This document shows positions 1-16,321 of a DNA stretch of 64,000 nucleotides, piece by piece. The position numbers were made by a program, and so were the translations under genes. Under the pieces are notes generated by a model. It ran no database searches. It saw only the letters and a program-made list of their open reading frames with translations, and had not been told where the DNA came from. How positions within the stretch are numbered: the stretch's first letter is position 1; each line of letters starts with the position of its first letter. The stretch is from Panaeolus papilionaceus (taxonomy: Eukaryota > Basidiomycota > Agaricomycetes > Agaricales): positions 1,426,001 through 1,490,000 of the forward strand of contig JADNRZ010000002.1 of assembly GCA_015501605.1 (NCBI GenBank), written 5' to 3'.

Positions 1-1496
1 CCAGCTAGAGGCAGTAGGTGTCAAGGGTGATGGATACGAGGAAGGTGTTGAGCGTACGAGAGCTAGAATTGGCAATAGCAGGTCTAGTCAATTACAGGCT
101 GAAGCTGCACTCGCAGACGGTCTTGAGAAGAAGCGCGAATTGGATGACAAGGAGATCCAAGTGCTCCAAAGTGTTGACCGGTATGTTAACAACCGTCCCC
201 TCCCTGAAACGCTGCCTTGTTCATTAAATTTATCTTTAGCTATGGTTTCTTCCTAGTAACCTCCCATGATCGACTAGTCTTGCTTAATTCCGCTCCCCTC
301 CTCAAGAAGATCACTACTGTCTCTGCCGGTCCTGCTAGTGCACCACCCAACGCTACCTCGGTTAGCGCATTGCCAGGAGCCACCATTTCACCAAAGGAAG
401 CCTCCAGAATCGCCAAATGGACACGCATGCTAGTTCCCCAGAAGCGAGAGCTAGGTGCTAATGTCGACACTTGGCGTGTTCGTCCTTCCAAGGCCTCAAA
501 GCTCCGTGAGCGCACATACAAGGGTGTACCGGACCGGTGGCGGAGAGCAGCCTGGGACCTCTTCATGACCCAGTATTCTAATACCGCTCCACAAGCCTAT
601 TATCGTATGGGAGACGACTACCGAGAAGCTTTGGATAAACCTTCAACGTATGATATTCAAATCGACTTGGATGTTCCGCGGACGATTAGTGGTCACATTA
701 TGTTTAGAACGAGATATGGTGCTGGGTATGTCCAACTCTCTCTGACAACCTGTCATCCACCCCTCAACCTTATTTTCATAGTCAACGTTCTCTGTTTCAC
801 GTCCTCCATTCATTTTCACTCCGTTGCCCCACTTGTGGGTATGTGCAAGGCATGGGCCCCATTGCAGCCACCCTTCTGTGCTACTTCGAGCCAGAGCGTG
901 CCTACGCATCCCTAGTCATCCTCCACGATGCATACAACATGCATGACGTCTTTAGTCCAGGTTTCCCTGGTCTGCTCGAAGCAATATACGTTCAAGAACG
1001 TATCATGGAGACCATGATGCCAGCCGTCTACGCCGCCTTCAAAAAGCATCTGATTTCTACCACTTCATACGCTACCAAATGGTACATCACACTTTTCGCC
1101 AACTCTGTTCCCTTCCAAACCCAGCTTAGACTGTGGGACGCGTTCCTATTGGAAGGCTACGACGTGTTTATTGCGGTAGCAGTCGCGATTGTATGGACAT
1201 ATAGAGGTACGTGTCATCCGCCCTAACGCGCTCTCCGATAACCGGTAGACTCATTCTTGTTTTCTTCTCTTATTGTCTCGCTCTGATACATAGATCACAT
1301 CACGTCCAACTCTGCCAATTTTGAGACTGTGTTGTCACTCCTGTCGTCCTTCTTCGTACCAGAAAGCGAAGACGTACTGATGTCATGGATTGAGATGACA
1401 TTGGGCGACAAGAAGCTACGTGCTAACATGCAACGATGGCGTCGAGATTGGAAGGCGCTGGTTGCAGCTGGCAAGGATGGCTCAGCACTCCTATAG
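1..1496 (+). CDS. TBC-domain Rab GTPase-activating protein (3' part, 5' end outside window)
   Basis: This is the C-terminal part of a TBC (Tre2/Bub2/Cdc16) Rab-GAP, which speeds GTP hydrolysis on Rab proteins in membrane traffic. Four exons join cleanly across GT-AG introns at about 181-239, 726-781 and 1207-1293. The arginine-finger motif (IDLDVPRT) lies near 660-690 and the glutamine-finger motif (GYVQGM) near 838-855; both catalytic residues are present, so the protein should be active. Upstream of the domain are a charged stretch and a segment reading RYGFFLVTSHDRL and then WTRMLVPQKRELG, common in fungal TBC proteins. The frame ends at TAG 1494-1496, shortly after the helix containing MQRWRRDWKAL. 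The start and any N-terminal domain lie to the left of the window. The Rab target cannot be told from this part. Confidence 0.88.
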
Positions 1497-2349
1497 TCTT
1501 GTTTTCAGCTTCCTGTTTCTTTCGCTTTGGGTTTTGATGTCGCACCGTTTTTTATGATTTTACGTCCTCTGTTTCATTTTCCTCTAGCTTTTTACCCCGT
1601 CACGACTCCATTCATATCATTATCCTGTAATATTAATAGTGTCCGTCTCCTGCATCTTGTCATTCGCCGTTCCATATCCGACCCACTGCGCACGCTTGCC
1701 ATCCAAATTTATCCCATTCACTCCCCACGCCCATTCCGCACATCATCTATTCCATACACTTCCACTACTCTACTTACCTCTTCAATGCCCCTCTACCCTA
1801 CCAACGCGGCCGTAACCTGTACAAACTACTAAAGCAACCAATCGCCATCCACCTTCATTCACGCACTCAATCATCATCACTATCTCTCTCGAACCCTATT
1901 TCACTTTGCATTACATTACTCCGCTCGTTGTCATTCACACTCCTTTGGTATTTATGTACACTCCCACCTTCATATTCCTGCTATACCTTGCTGTGATACG
2001 AATATCTTCCATTGTTCCTCATCCAGCTTTTTTTTTTCTTATTCCACTCCCACCATTTTCGCTGTCCATATTCGTCTCTTCTTCCGTCTGCCTTTTTTTT
2101 TTTACCTTATCCAGCACCGAAAGGTGTCTGTTTGATATCGACTACCCGCTGTCTTATTACCTCTTCTCTTTGTTCATATGCTTTTTTCATGAAATGCTAC
2201 GCAACAAGTACACAGGCCTTGCGCCGTGTCGATTTATGGAAATAATCTATAGGACGAAAGCAAAATGGATATTTCTGAAGTCTTTCAGAAATGTCCCCAA
2301 AGCGGGCATAATCAGCTACTTAGTTATTGAGCAAAGGAGGAGGTGCATT
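1497..2349. other. Intergenic spacer, pyrimidine-rich
   Basis: Noncoding-looking stretch between the TBC gene stop and the 3' remains of the enolase pseudogene. It is rich in C/T runs, including poly-T tracts near 2028 and 2092. Open frames here are low-complexity and match no family I know. It probably holds the TBC 3' UTR. Confidence 0.5.
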
Positions 2350-3905
<1,556 letters not shown>

Positions 3906-4226
3906 AAACATACGGAGTACCAAGTCACCATCAGACGTGCCTGGCTAGCGTGGATGCTAGTGATAAACATGACGATTGTGAGCAAGTAAATTACTGCCGA
4001 GGTCGGTTATATGCAGGTCAGTTAGAATAAGGGACAGTCTCTCAACATAAAACATTCATCTAACATTCAGACATCTGTTGACCTGCTCTGATGAAGACGC
4101 CACAATTGCCTTATCCGGAAAAATACAACTCCGGCGGCTCATTTTTTGGAGTATAAAATGGCAAAAAAATCATTAGAAAAGTAGGAATACACGCATTACA
4201 TTTTAGCTTAAAGAGACGGTCGTCCT

Positions 4227-5969
<1,743 letters not shown>

Positions 5970-6271
5970 TGTGGATAAAAGATAAGTTGTGAGTTTGTGA
6001 GTTTTGGGGTCAAATTATCTTGCAATCGATCTAGTACTTTCTAAAAGTTCCCAGGAATTTGATCAAGAACAACTTCGGCCTTCCGATCAAATCCCGACGA
6101 CCAGCTCAACACCATTTCATACAATTTATACTCAAGGTCAGTCAGGTTTTTCAATATAAATTATATCAATCATCTTTCAAAAAAGAAATTTAATAAACTA
6201 CATCAGTCGTCGCACTGGATAAGAAAGAAAGGCACCAGTCATCTCACCTAGTACGGCACCCGTCAATCCTG
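5970..6271 (-). promoter_or_regulatory. Enolase promoter region
   Basis: 302 bp between the NOG2 stop and the enolase start, both on the minus strand. A TATA-like TATAAAT reads on the minus strand at 6124-6130, about 155 bp before the enolase ATG. The leader just before the ATG is A/C-rich (repeated CTCACAA), typical of highly expressed fungal genes. It must also contain the NOG2 3' UTR. Confidence 0.5.
6124..6130 (-). promoter_or_regulatory. TATA-like box of enolase
   Basis: TATAAAT on the minus strand, 155 bp upstream of the enolase ATG. Called from position and sequence only. Confidence 0.35.
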
Positions 6272-8607
6272 CTACTTTTTCTGTCTACTCGTTCTTTTCC
6301 CAACAGGGAGCGATTTCATTAAAACCGCTTTCGTCCGGCTTTTATTTTTCACATTGGCGGTGGTGTAGAAATTGGCGGCCTTACGCTGTTGGACAATCAG
6401 ATAAAGTGACTGAATAATAATTCCTGACATACCTTGTTAGTCTTCATGCGTTGTTCCTTGGTCTTTTCTTCGTTATCTTCATCTTCCTCTACCACTGCAG
6501 CTAATAGGTCATGTCAATATATAATAAAACAGGTAAAGCAAAGCAGGGTCAATTCATACCTTTTTCGGAACCCTCTTCCTTTTCTGAGACGACAACATCA
6601 CCATTAATGCCTTCAAAGACGTCATTCCACTTCAAATCATCTTCCTCTTCCAACTCTTCCTCACTAGCTTCCTCTACGCTTTGTTTGCCTTCCTCATCCC
6701 CACTCTCGGCTGCGGCCTCGAATTCCTCATCTAAGCGCTGAACATCCTCCGCCAAAAATGTATTTTTCTGCATCATCGACTTCAAATTTTGTTTTACGCC
6801 AGGAACTTCAGCCTCCTCCTGAGAAGCTTTGCTCTTCCCCTTGAGGTCTCTCTTCCGTTTCTTTTCCTCGACTTCATTCAGCTCGGCCGAACGTTCAGGT
6901 GGTGGGACAAAGAAGGGAATTCGTCCTCGAACCCAATCACTGAGGACGATCTTCGCCACAGCGTCCTGGTCCGGCTCTCCGTGCTTCAACAACCGACCTT
7001 TCATTCGAGCAAGTTTATCCAGAAAGTCTTCAGGCTCCCAGGATTGCGTTGGGTCGTCCAGATTTGGAAGAGGCACGCCGTATGTACGGGAAAGATATAT
7101 AGGTTTGACTCTGGCCATAAGTGCAGGTATATGTTCAGATGGGGTTGGCAGAGCCTCAACTCTGACAACTCCTTTGAGCACAATGGAAGATTGTGAATCG
7201 CGGGCAGACGCAGGAACAATTCCAGGGCAATCGATAAGGTATATTCGCTTTGTTAATGTAATGTATTGCCACACCTACGAACGTTCATCAGCAAAGCTTC
7301 AAACTGTATATAAAAAACTGTACTTTGGTTTCTCCAGGAACTGGGGCGACTGTGCAGACTTTGCTGCTTTTGAGAGTGTTGATGACACTGCTTTTCCCAA
7401 CGTTGGGGTAACCAACAAAGCCAACGGAAATTTGTTTCTTGTCCGAATGAAGTTGAGAAAACTGCCTAAGCAGTTGGATCAGCGATCCTTTGCCGAACGA
7501 GTGGTTAGGCGACGCATGGAAGGCAATGGTAGGATAACGAGGTGTGAGATGTTGAATATAGCGCGCCTACAATTTCGTGAGTTGCGGAGCATTTATAAAA
7601 TATGCTGGTACGCACCGTGACCCAATTTGGTACAAGATCGCACTTGTTAATGACCAACACCACTTGCTTGTGAGACTTTTCTTTTTTAACATACTCCAAT
7701 ACTGACTCGCACATGGTCCCAAAAGGATCCCGGGCATCCAAAATGTGAAGAATGACATCCGACGAGTCAATGACTTTGTAGAGTTCTCCATAAATACGAC
7801 GCGATGTTCCCTTTGCGTAAATAGGTTCGTTATAATCGGCATGCGTTGGTGCCTCCACGACGGTAGAGGCAAGAGGTTCTAAAAATAATCTTCAGATTAA
7901 TTCGTAGTAACCTTAGCAGTTATAGAAATCTCACCGATAATGTCTTGACCTGACTTAGTCGCTGCTGCATCAGCCTCATCGGCGGCGGCAGCAGACAATT
8001 GGCTTAGTTCTTCGAAGGTGCCAGCATCAATTTTGGGCCGCTTTCGCTGAGCTTTGGGACCAAAGGTTTCAGAGAAAGGTTCAGTTTCTACGATGTGGGA
8101 GCGCTACAACACTTCATTTAGCCTCTATCATCCTAGTTCACGGAACCCTTACTTTGCGGAGGTTTGGGTTGGCAGCATCATCCAAAAGCGCCATGGGTAG
8201 TTTATTTCTCCTCAGGAGAACTGAGTATGGATCATCTTTCTTCTCTGCCAAACTCGTTCTGAAATGATCTAGCGCTGTCTGGGATATAACTCTGGTGTTG
8301 CCTGTAGTTTGGTAAAGTGAGACTGTGGAATGAGCAAATTATCACGACAAAACATACCAAACCAACGGCGATCAGGTTGCACTCGACCCGGCTTCGTCTC
8401 ATCTTCTCCTTTCTGGAAAGCAGCGGCCTGGATGATCTTGCCGTCCTTGTCCCTCACTGCTTTCCCTCCATTGAGCATCTTCAGTCTTGCGACCTGCTTA
8501 GCATTGCGATAAAAATTCTCTCCCTTCACTTTCTTGAGCGACAATTTTGCCGTTGAGGTCGACGACCTTGATTTTGAGGGCGAAACCCCTTTCTTTGTGG
8601 GAGCCAT
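6272..8607 (-). CDS. NOG2: Nucleolar GTP-binding protein 2 (pre-60S assembly GTPase)
   Basis: Circularly permuted GTPase of the YlqF/YawG family (yeast Nog2/Nug2, animal GNL2) that acts on pre-60S ribosomal particles before nuclear export. The start at 8605-8607 ([12 protein letters not shown]) gives a basic N-terminus followed by the NGN2 region ([22 protein letters not shown]). GTPase motifs appear in permuted order: DARDP (G5-like) near 7730, NKCDLVP (G4) near 7640, [10 protein letters not shown] (G1) near 7400, and DCPG (G3) near 7220. The acidic C-terminal region ([14 protein letters not shown], then [10 protein letters not shown]) is followed by a basic tail with [14 protein letters not shown], which matches the conserved Nog2 end. 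The stop is TAG 6272-6274. At least six short introns are needed. The upstream in-frame extension to 8742 is rejected as 5' UTR because the conserved N-terminus begins at 8607. Confidence 0.95.
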
Positions 8608-8905
8608 GAGGACGGGATAGTTTTGGATGAGTGAACCCAAGAAAACTGGAGCAGCATAAAAATCTTGATCGAGAACTCTAATGATTCCCACGCTGCTGGA
8701 CATCATTCTTGACGCTACTGATGAACAAAAAATCTTAACCAAATCTCAATAAATCCTATGTCAACAAGCTATCTTTTTCTGTTTATAGTTTACAAAATGC
8801 GAGTAAAATGAGTTGTAAGTCATAACATGGATCTGTGATATGTGAATGGAGTAGGTGTATAGAATATGGGCATAGTTGTTTCGATCTACACTGTAGTACT
8901 TTGGA
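8608..8905. other. Spacer between importin stop and NOG2 start
   Basis: 298 bp holding the importin 3' UTR and the NOG2 promoter. I see no further gene. Confidence 0.5.
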
Positions 8906-11900
8906 TTAGTTGCCGTTCACCGCCCTCTTTACAACCAGCATTTCTTCAGCAGATAGCTGATCCACAATATGAGAAAAGTCATTTGTGTTATGGGCTGCGC
9001 ACTCATTGAGGAATGCGACGAGATGAGACTTTGGTTTGAAGCTGAGCATTCCTTCATCGTATCCAGATTATTTAATAAATTCTTACCGGCATGTCGATCT
9101 GTGAAACGGGATCATTCTTTAAATCCTCGTCATCATTAGACTCCAGGATCTCGTCGTTGTCAAATGCCACGCCCCTCGGGCCGAGCATATCTGACAAGAA
9201 AGCGAATTCGTCAGGTTTTGCGTTATCTTCTTCAGCCCAATCATCGTCCTAGACACGAAATCAACAACGATGCGATATGATCATGATGATAGTTACCCCA
9301 TCGTCAGACTCCAGGTCGAATGCTTCCCCTTGTGCGCTAAATGCTGCAGATTCACCACCAGATTGAATATCTCTCAGGATGAGCTTCAACGCCTTGACTG
9401 GGAATGGAATGGATGTGAATTCATGAGGGGCTGTAGGAGGCGTTAGCATCGCAGTAGCTTCATGAACAAGGGAGTCACAACTTTTCTTGGTTTTCGAACG
9501 CGTCATAATGACTACCAGAACAATAAGGAACTGAACATATACAAGATAATTTGTCCTTACCATCTTTCGTTTCGGGTTTGATAATCATGTCTCCTTTCAC
9601 CATGAGGTTTCGAAGGCTTGGGCGGGGAGACGCCAACAATTGTGTCAGGGCAAGAGTACTGATACGCGAGGGCCAGAAACCCTGGAACGTCTCCGCATTT
9701 TCGCACCACGTTTGAATAACAATATCCAGTCCGGACCTCCCGTCGATATCCATCATTTCGAGGTGAGAAACAATGGTATCTAGCTGGTTGTTGATGAGGA
9801 AGGCGAAGGGGATGACCAAACTCTAAATGCAAGGTAAGTGTCCGATGGCATCCCACCTGATTTTAAAGATATGTACCTGGGTAAAGGTAGCCGTTTTGGC
9901 ATTTATCATACAGGATACCATAGCTTGTAGTAGATCTGGCAGTACGGGAAGTACAGACTCCCCTGCCTTGCGCAAAAGGTGTATAATGAGATCCCCTATT
10001 TGCAAACCACCAGACTCGTCTTGACTTCTAAGAGTATGAGCAACGACGGCTAAGACAAGCTCAAGACCACTCCTGCCAGTAGGGTCATTCCAAGAGAGGA
10101 TTTGGTTGCAATCTTTGCGTATGATCAGCGTTAAAAGGGTGATGCCGCTCTGAGAGGGTATGAGCAATGTCCAAATACGAAGAAGATTTCGGTTACCTGA
10201 ACGACATCCCTGTCATTAGTCTCGTTCAAGCGAGAAAACAGAGGAACAGCCAACAGGCCAAAAAAGCCTTCCCCGAGACCAGCCTCCGGGGCACCCTTCA
10301 CAAGACTGCTGATAAGATCAATAGCCGCACTGCTAATCCATGACTCCTTTTCGCTGGTGCTTTGGATGACGTTGGTCAATGGAGGAAGTGAATGCTTAAC
10401 AACGGTCTGATAGATTCCAGCTGCAGGGGATGAAGCGAGATTCTCCATGATATCAGTAAGGATTGACAGAAACAGAGGATCTTAAGATTATTTGAGCTGC
10501 GATTACAGATTGGACGTGAAAAACGTGACGGACCGTCGGTATTCTTTTGCCATACTTCCAATGCAGCTTTGACGAGCCCCTCTGCAAGTTCTTCTGTAAG
10601 CCACTTGCTCTGGTCGACTTCCAATACAACGGACAACGCTTCCAAAACGAGGGAAAGTGTGTCTTCGGAGGCAACGAGCACCAAGGGTCCCAAATCTCGA
10701 GCAATTCTAGGTGCGAAGGGAGCTAAGGCAGAGTCTTCACCACCCTCGCAGAAGCTAAAAATAAATCAGTCTCGTTCGTGTGCAGAGAAAAATATCGAAC
10801 ACATACTTCAAGATAGCTTTGACCGCAGATATTTTGACAGGAACACTGGCATCTGAAGATTCCAGCACTTGGATAGCTGCTTCGAGGTATTGGGCAGCCG
10901 CTTGCAATGGCAGTGATTTAGAAAATTGGCTGGCGAAAACAAACCCTCTTCCCTGCAAAAATGGGAAATCTAAGGATATGAGTGAGTAAGAATGAAGCAA
11001 TTTTCATGAGCGAGGCTCTTCACCTGAAGACGATACGATAGGTGGGATAACATTCGTGAGGAGCGAATCCACGTCGATTGGCTTTGCTCTTCCGGATTCT
11101 TGCTCGTCTTCTATGCAATCCGTAACTGTTTCCGCCACAGATCCGATTGATGCGAGTGCCGCTTCCAAAGGCCTCCACCTAGAAGCAAATTGAGTGCATC
11201 GAAAATGTATCCGCATCCAAGGTCATACCAGCTTTCTTGATTGGCACCAGATCGGTTACCCTCTGATGCGGCAATGATTTGTTGTAAAAGTGACTGGAAT
11301 GCTTGAACGGTAGACACTGGAGCGCGCTCGATCAGGGACTAGGTGGGGGTGTGAGACGAATATGACTAACGAGTTGAATTTACTTACACTGAGGAGATCA
11401 AACCCAGCAACTCTAACGCTGTATGTTTGTGTTTCGTCATCTTCTTGCGAAATAAACGCGTTGGCATTTTGTTCCCAGGTCTCAATCTGGTGTCGAATGG
11501 TGAGAAAAGCATGGAAAGCCCTGCAACAGTACTTACATCGTCATCGGTCATTTGCGTGTATTTAAACACAGACTCGACTAGGGCGCCCATGTTTTCTGTA
11601 GAAAACCACTCCTTGCATTTCCCTCCCCTTATAATTGCTGCAAGGAAATCGATAATAGGACATAGGAGTTGGGCAAGTTCTACAGCCTCTTCTTCAGACG
11701 TAGACGGAGGTGATTCACTCGAAGCGATGTAATACTGAACGAAAGTCGGGTAGAGGGCTTGGAGGTGTCTAAGAGAGGCATTCAGAAGATCGGGAAGATA
11801 TGGAACAAGAGCACGGGGAAAGGATGTGTGCAGCGTGTCCAAAGTCTGACATGAGACATTTTTAGATATTACAGGACAGCAGCGCTTATTTTGAAACATA

Positions 11901-12976
11901 CCTTGAAGATTTGGATACGAACAGTCAAGCCATCCCAATTTGGGACGTTATTCACTTCTTGAGTTGGGTCGATGTTCAGCAAAACTTTGAATGCTTCCAA
12001 CCAAACAGGGAGAACAGAGGCAGTGGCCTCTTTCACAGATTGAGGGTGCTGATCTTTAACCATAAACAAAGCAGCAACACATTGTCGGAAGACGGAGACA
12101 GTTCTTCCTCGGGTCGGAGCAGTGTGAGTCTGAAAAGAATGATTAAGGGTCATAACAACGGATAGAATCTGACGGCATACATCGGGTGCACCCAAGATGT
12201 GAAGAAGAACTGGAAGAAGATCTCGAAGAATTGGCAGAATTTGATCTTCAGTCAGATCGGATTTGATGAACTCAGCGAACACCTGCATTGCACCATGCAC
12301 AGAAACAGCTGAGTTGGATGATAATAAGCCAATGAGGTTGCTTAACAGCTCGGGGTATTCATCAGGCCAATCCGCGTTCGCAATTGATGAGAGTGTATGT
12401 GCCTAAATAATGGATCGTGAATTTTAAATCAATCTTACCGTTTCTCAAGTAGTTGAAGCACGTACACAGAGGGATCGAATTTTAGATTGAGGGTCAGATA
12501 GACCACGAAACACTGTCTCCCGAATTTGTTGTTTAACCTGTATAGTTATGAATACGAATATATATATATATATGAATGCAAAGTTCCAAAGGTTTACCTG
12601 AACAGGAGGTGCAGCACCTTTGAAGGTAGAAAAGTATGGCGACCATCGTTCACGAACGTACTTCCGGAGGGAGAGGCAAGCCATGTGTTGGACCCCACTT
12701 GTCAGATTATCCTCGATATGGTAAAGACAAAATAACATATCTGCCTGAGTGGAATATCTACATCTGTAGATAAAGCTAGTTGCGAGAGCGAGATGCCCGT
12801 CTCTATAATAATAGCAACACAGCAAGAGATGAGTTCTAGACTCGCAGATTAGCTTTTGACATCTACTCACCAGGGCGCGTAAAAAGCTCGCTCAGCTGTA
12901 GCTCTGCGGTAATTCTGGCATTGCTGTCTGTACCTAGAGTAGCAGTTAAGCACTGCGCGACTTCGGCAGTGGACAT
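8906..12976 (-). CDS. KAP114: Importin-9 / Kap114-type karyopherin
   Basis: Large importin-beta family HEAT-repeat protein that carries histones, TBP and ribosomal proteins into the nucleus. The start ATG is at 12974-12976 (MSTAEVAQCLTATLGTD); the importin-beta N-terminal domain follows, with LSQLALSTDVDIPLRQ joined to MACLSLRKYVRERWSP. HEAT-like helices run through the middle (for example HGAMQVFAEFIKSDL, EPLASIGSVAETV-like stretches, DLGPLVLVASEDTLSLV). An acidic segment near 9170-9330 (DLESDDG, then DDDWAEEDNAKPDEFAFLSDML) matches the acidic C-terminal part typical of importin-9. The stop is TAA at 8906-8908 after KRAVNGN. About 12-15 short introns. Splicing between IPLRQ and MACL needs removal of 12685-12740, a 56-nt segment that starts AT and ends AC with no usable GT-AG pair (see findings). 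Length of roughly 1,000 residues fits the family. Confidence 0.9.
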
Positions 12977-13222
12977 AATAGATGGAGAGAATAGCTGTTA
13001 GTGTTACACGGATCGAAACAAAACAACCAAGATTGATTTGGTGATAGTGACATACAAGTCATGGTCAGGTGAAGACGCGTCAATATTGTGACACTGTGAC
13101 ATTCAGGGGTTTCAGATGTTAATCGTGCTTAATTAGCGCACGATGCTTGTTTTTGCAGAACGGTTAACGCCTTGACCACTCTTCAACTTTTACATTCTAA
13201 AAGTATAGCTTTACATTAAAAC
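12977..13222. promoter_or_regulatory. Divergent promoter region, importin / F-box gene
   Basis: 246 bp between two divergent starts (importin minus, F-box plus). It must hold both promoters. No clear TATA or other element stood out. Confidence 0.45.
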
Positions 13223-15983
13223 ATGCAGAGCACTTCGGATAGCGTCCCTCAAAATGGTCATCCTCGCAAAAAAAGAAAACTCGACAACATGCCTGAAAAG
13301 GCCAAGGGAACTTTGTCTGCGAGTCTGAGCAAAGTCGGAAGTCCAAAAGATCTTTCAAAAATGCCTCCCAATATCCTCCTCCAGGTATTTTTACTTGCAT
13401 ATTGCCCTCGTATGTCTGTTCTTGTTGGTTTACATACCGAATACAGATATTCGGGCACCTACATCCCTACGACGTACTCAAGCTTTGTCGCACATCGAAA
13501 GACATCAGGAGTACCCTTATGACCCGAAACACAGAAACCATAGCTCTTTGGCAAACAGTTTGTAAAAATGCTCCTGGTTTACCTGAGCCATTCCCTGGAA
13601 TGTGTTCAATTGCTTGGATAAACCTGGTTTTTTATCCGCACTGCCAAGTAGGTAAACTTCGAACTCTGATAGCTATCATTTTCATAACGTTACATTGTCC
13701 TTGGACAGTTTTGTTTGAAAGTTACGACGGTACTTGATTGGCTTTTTCGAATCCGGGCATGTCATCAGTGTGCTTCCGCTCGGTATGTCATAAATCCTTT
13801 TCACTAATACTAATACATACGTACATGTCTGACGTTTGCAAAATGTTGCTGTTAGAATCATGAAGCGGCGAATTTCATCTAAACCAGAAACTGGATTTCC
13901 ATCCCAGGTCTTTCGTGATGGTCTCATTCCTACGCGTCGCTCAAGTGAGTATTTGCATGCTTTTCGTCCTTTGACGTAATTTCTAATTTGAAATCCTGAA
14001 GAAAACCACTGGGATATAGAATACCTTGTGTCTGATTATGATGAAGTCTGCTCCCATTATCAAACCTTGCAAACAGAAGACAGCCGAATTCAGTTTGTAG
14101 AGACGAGAAAACGGATTGTGGATGATATAAATAAGGTGCTCTTCCTTTTTTTTCAGCTGACTTGTGTTACTCGTGCACTCACAAATTTTAAAGCACGTCG
14201 GCCGTTGTTTGGCCTGGGACAAACTCACAGCATCTCGCAAAGAAGAAGAGAACAAATTGCTCAAAACGGAGAGGTTGTCGGCGTAAGTCCTTCGATAATC
14301 CGGTTTTACTTCGTTGATGACTGACCCATCAAAGAATCTCTGGTAAGCTTCGAGAACTTGGCTACGAGAAGGACGTCGAGTCTGGTCGAGAGATTTTATC
14401 CCAACACAAATTGGTCAACAAGCCGCAACGACTGACAAACCGAAGTACGTTTCTCAGAATGCCATCTCCGCAAACCATCGTTGGCTAACTATTTTTTTAA
14501 TAAGTCTGGACCAACATTAAATCTGAAATAGTATCTCTGATGGATGACATAAAAAAAAGGCGAATGTCAGCGGAACGCCAAGACTTGGTCAGAAGAAGGA
14601 AGCTTGCGGCTGTCGAGTTCCTTCGCATTTATAGAGCTGAACATATCCAAGACCGACAGCTCATGCCGAACCCAGTAGAGTTCTGCTCGCTGAAACCAGT
14701 GGAGGAAATAATTTCTCAGAGTAAAGAGGATGAATTGGACCTATCTTCATTCGAAGCACTAGGCTCTCAGCTCCCTTCGATTCTCTCGCAATGGCACCAG
14801 AGGGTCACCAATATGCTGTGTGAAGAGCTGCAAAAACCAATCCCACTTCGTATTACGTTTGATTCCGACTCGGAAGATGACTATGAATACGGCAGCTGGG
14901 ATGGTTCACGAAAGAGGTCTCCGAGAACGAGGCCATCCCCGTTGGGCCGACTTTCTGTTGAGCACATTAGGCAGCGCCTCCTCTTGGCTACAACCGTTCT
15001 AACCTGCAAGCAGTGCTACGACCCATTTTTCGGAAAATGGGAGAACGGACCATTCGCTATCCCAGATGAAGACGACGAAAGGTATTTGGTCAACAGTATG
15101 CCCCTTTTTTTCCCTCAGGTGCTTGGGCACGAGTGCTGCAACAGCATAAATATTCTTCATGAGAACAACCCGGGATTGATATTTCAAGTACGCGAGCTGG
15201 AGAGGAGTTCAACTGCATTTTTTCCTTCCCAACACGAGTGGACATCGACACCCCTTCGTCTTGATGTTTCCCTGTCAACTCATGCCTCCCATCTCCTTTC
15301 GCTTATTGACGGCTTCAATCCACGCACTACGACGGTGGAAATGATGGACAATCGGAACGCGCGGTATATATGTTTGTCGAACCAATGCACCCGAAGGAAG
15401 GATTTTAGCAAGAGGAATAAGACAGGAGAAAGCGAGGCAAGTTTGAACATGTGTCCCATGTTTGATTGGCGCTCAGCAGTGCGTATATAATACGCAGGGC
15501 AGTAGGATTCAGGCAGATTGCTGATTTAAATCCTGCAGATTAAGCATCATCGTGATGTACACACGTCTATCTGCAAGGAAGCCGAGTTGGAAGAGCTGTA
15601 CTTCGTCATTGAATACGACGCCTTATCTTCTTCGATGCGACGAGAGGAGGAACAACATTGCAAGACGAATACTGCGGGTTGGGTCTGTATGCACTGCGAA
15701 CCGGTGCCACCCTTGCTACAGTCGAAGCATCTCGAGGATGTGGCAAAGCATGTTACCCAAAAGTATGTCTGACCTCCCATTTTCACAAAAACCATGGCTA
15801 ACCTTATTGTCAAGACATAAAATCGATGAGCCGATCGAGAATAGGGATTACACGCAAATGTTCACTTGGCGAGACTTACACCCTTCCCCTGCATCCCGAA
15901 TTCCGATCCGTATGACGGCTGATGGTCCAGTTATCGAGGATCTGGAAAGTCCAGCAGGTCCAATCCTCTCGAGCTCTGTATGA
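13223..15983 (+). CDS. F-box protein with multiple Cys/His metal-binding clusters, copy 1
   Basis: Probable SCF ubiquitin-ligase substrate adaptor. The start ATG at 13223 gives a basic lead (HPRKKRKLDN), a likely nuclear signal. An F-box follows (LSKMPPNILLQIF, LHPYDVLKLCRTSKDIRSTLM), split by an intron near 13387-13447. Then a CxxC...CxxC pair (PHCQFC and CHQCASAR, near 13640-13795) suggests a four-Cys zinc site. A charged helical middle leads to the conserved block RQLMPNPVEFCSLKPV near 14660-14700. A third cluster (LTCKQC ... FPQVLGHECCN) lies at 15000-15150, and a C-terminal CMHC...KHVTQKH finger at 15690-15810. The protein ends at TGA 15981-15983. It has about eight short introns and one long exon at 14540-15480. 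A close paralogue with the same architecture follows 338 bp downstream. The target protein is unknown. Confidence 0.8.
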
Positions 15984-16321
15984 ATGCGTCGCATTCTTTT
16001 TGTATCCTCGAGAGTGTGCCTTCGGGACACCTTCAGAATGAAAAAGAAAGCGTTTGTTAATTTTATGAATATAATATGTTTGTAGTAATTCAAAATAAAA
16101 GATAGAAGTTTGACTTTCAAATGTTGCCGTAATAGAAACGCGTTGAACTCGTGACAATATGCTGTAACAGGAATTAGGGGGACTAATTTAGGGAAGGCCT
16201 CAGACCCCCTTTACTCTCAAACCATCTCCTGGACGCGTTCCGTCCATTCTCGAACCTGAACGAACACCAGCAACTCCACAACTACCTTCTTCTCTGAGCT
16301 TACACATTGTTGTCTGACGAC
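15984..16321. other. Spacer between the tandem F-box genes
   Basis: 338 bp holding the 3' UTR of copy 1 and the promoter of copy 2. Nothing else recognised. Confidence 0.5.

Noticed and set aside
6829..7620. 263-codon plus-strand open frame
   Set aside because: Antisense to NOG2 exons; the minus strand carries the GTPase motifs.
8269..8742. Longer N-terminus for NOG2 starting at 8742
   Set aside because: The conserved N-terminus starts at 8607; the extra residues look like translated leader.
12551..12565. Short (TA)n tract in the importin gene
   Set aside because: Lies in an intron; ordinary simple repeat.
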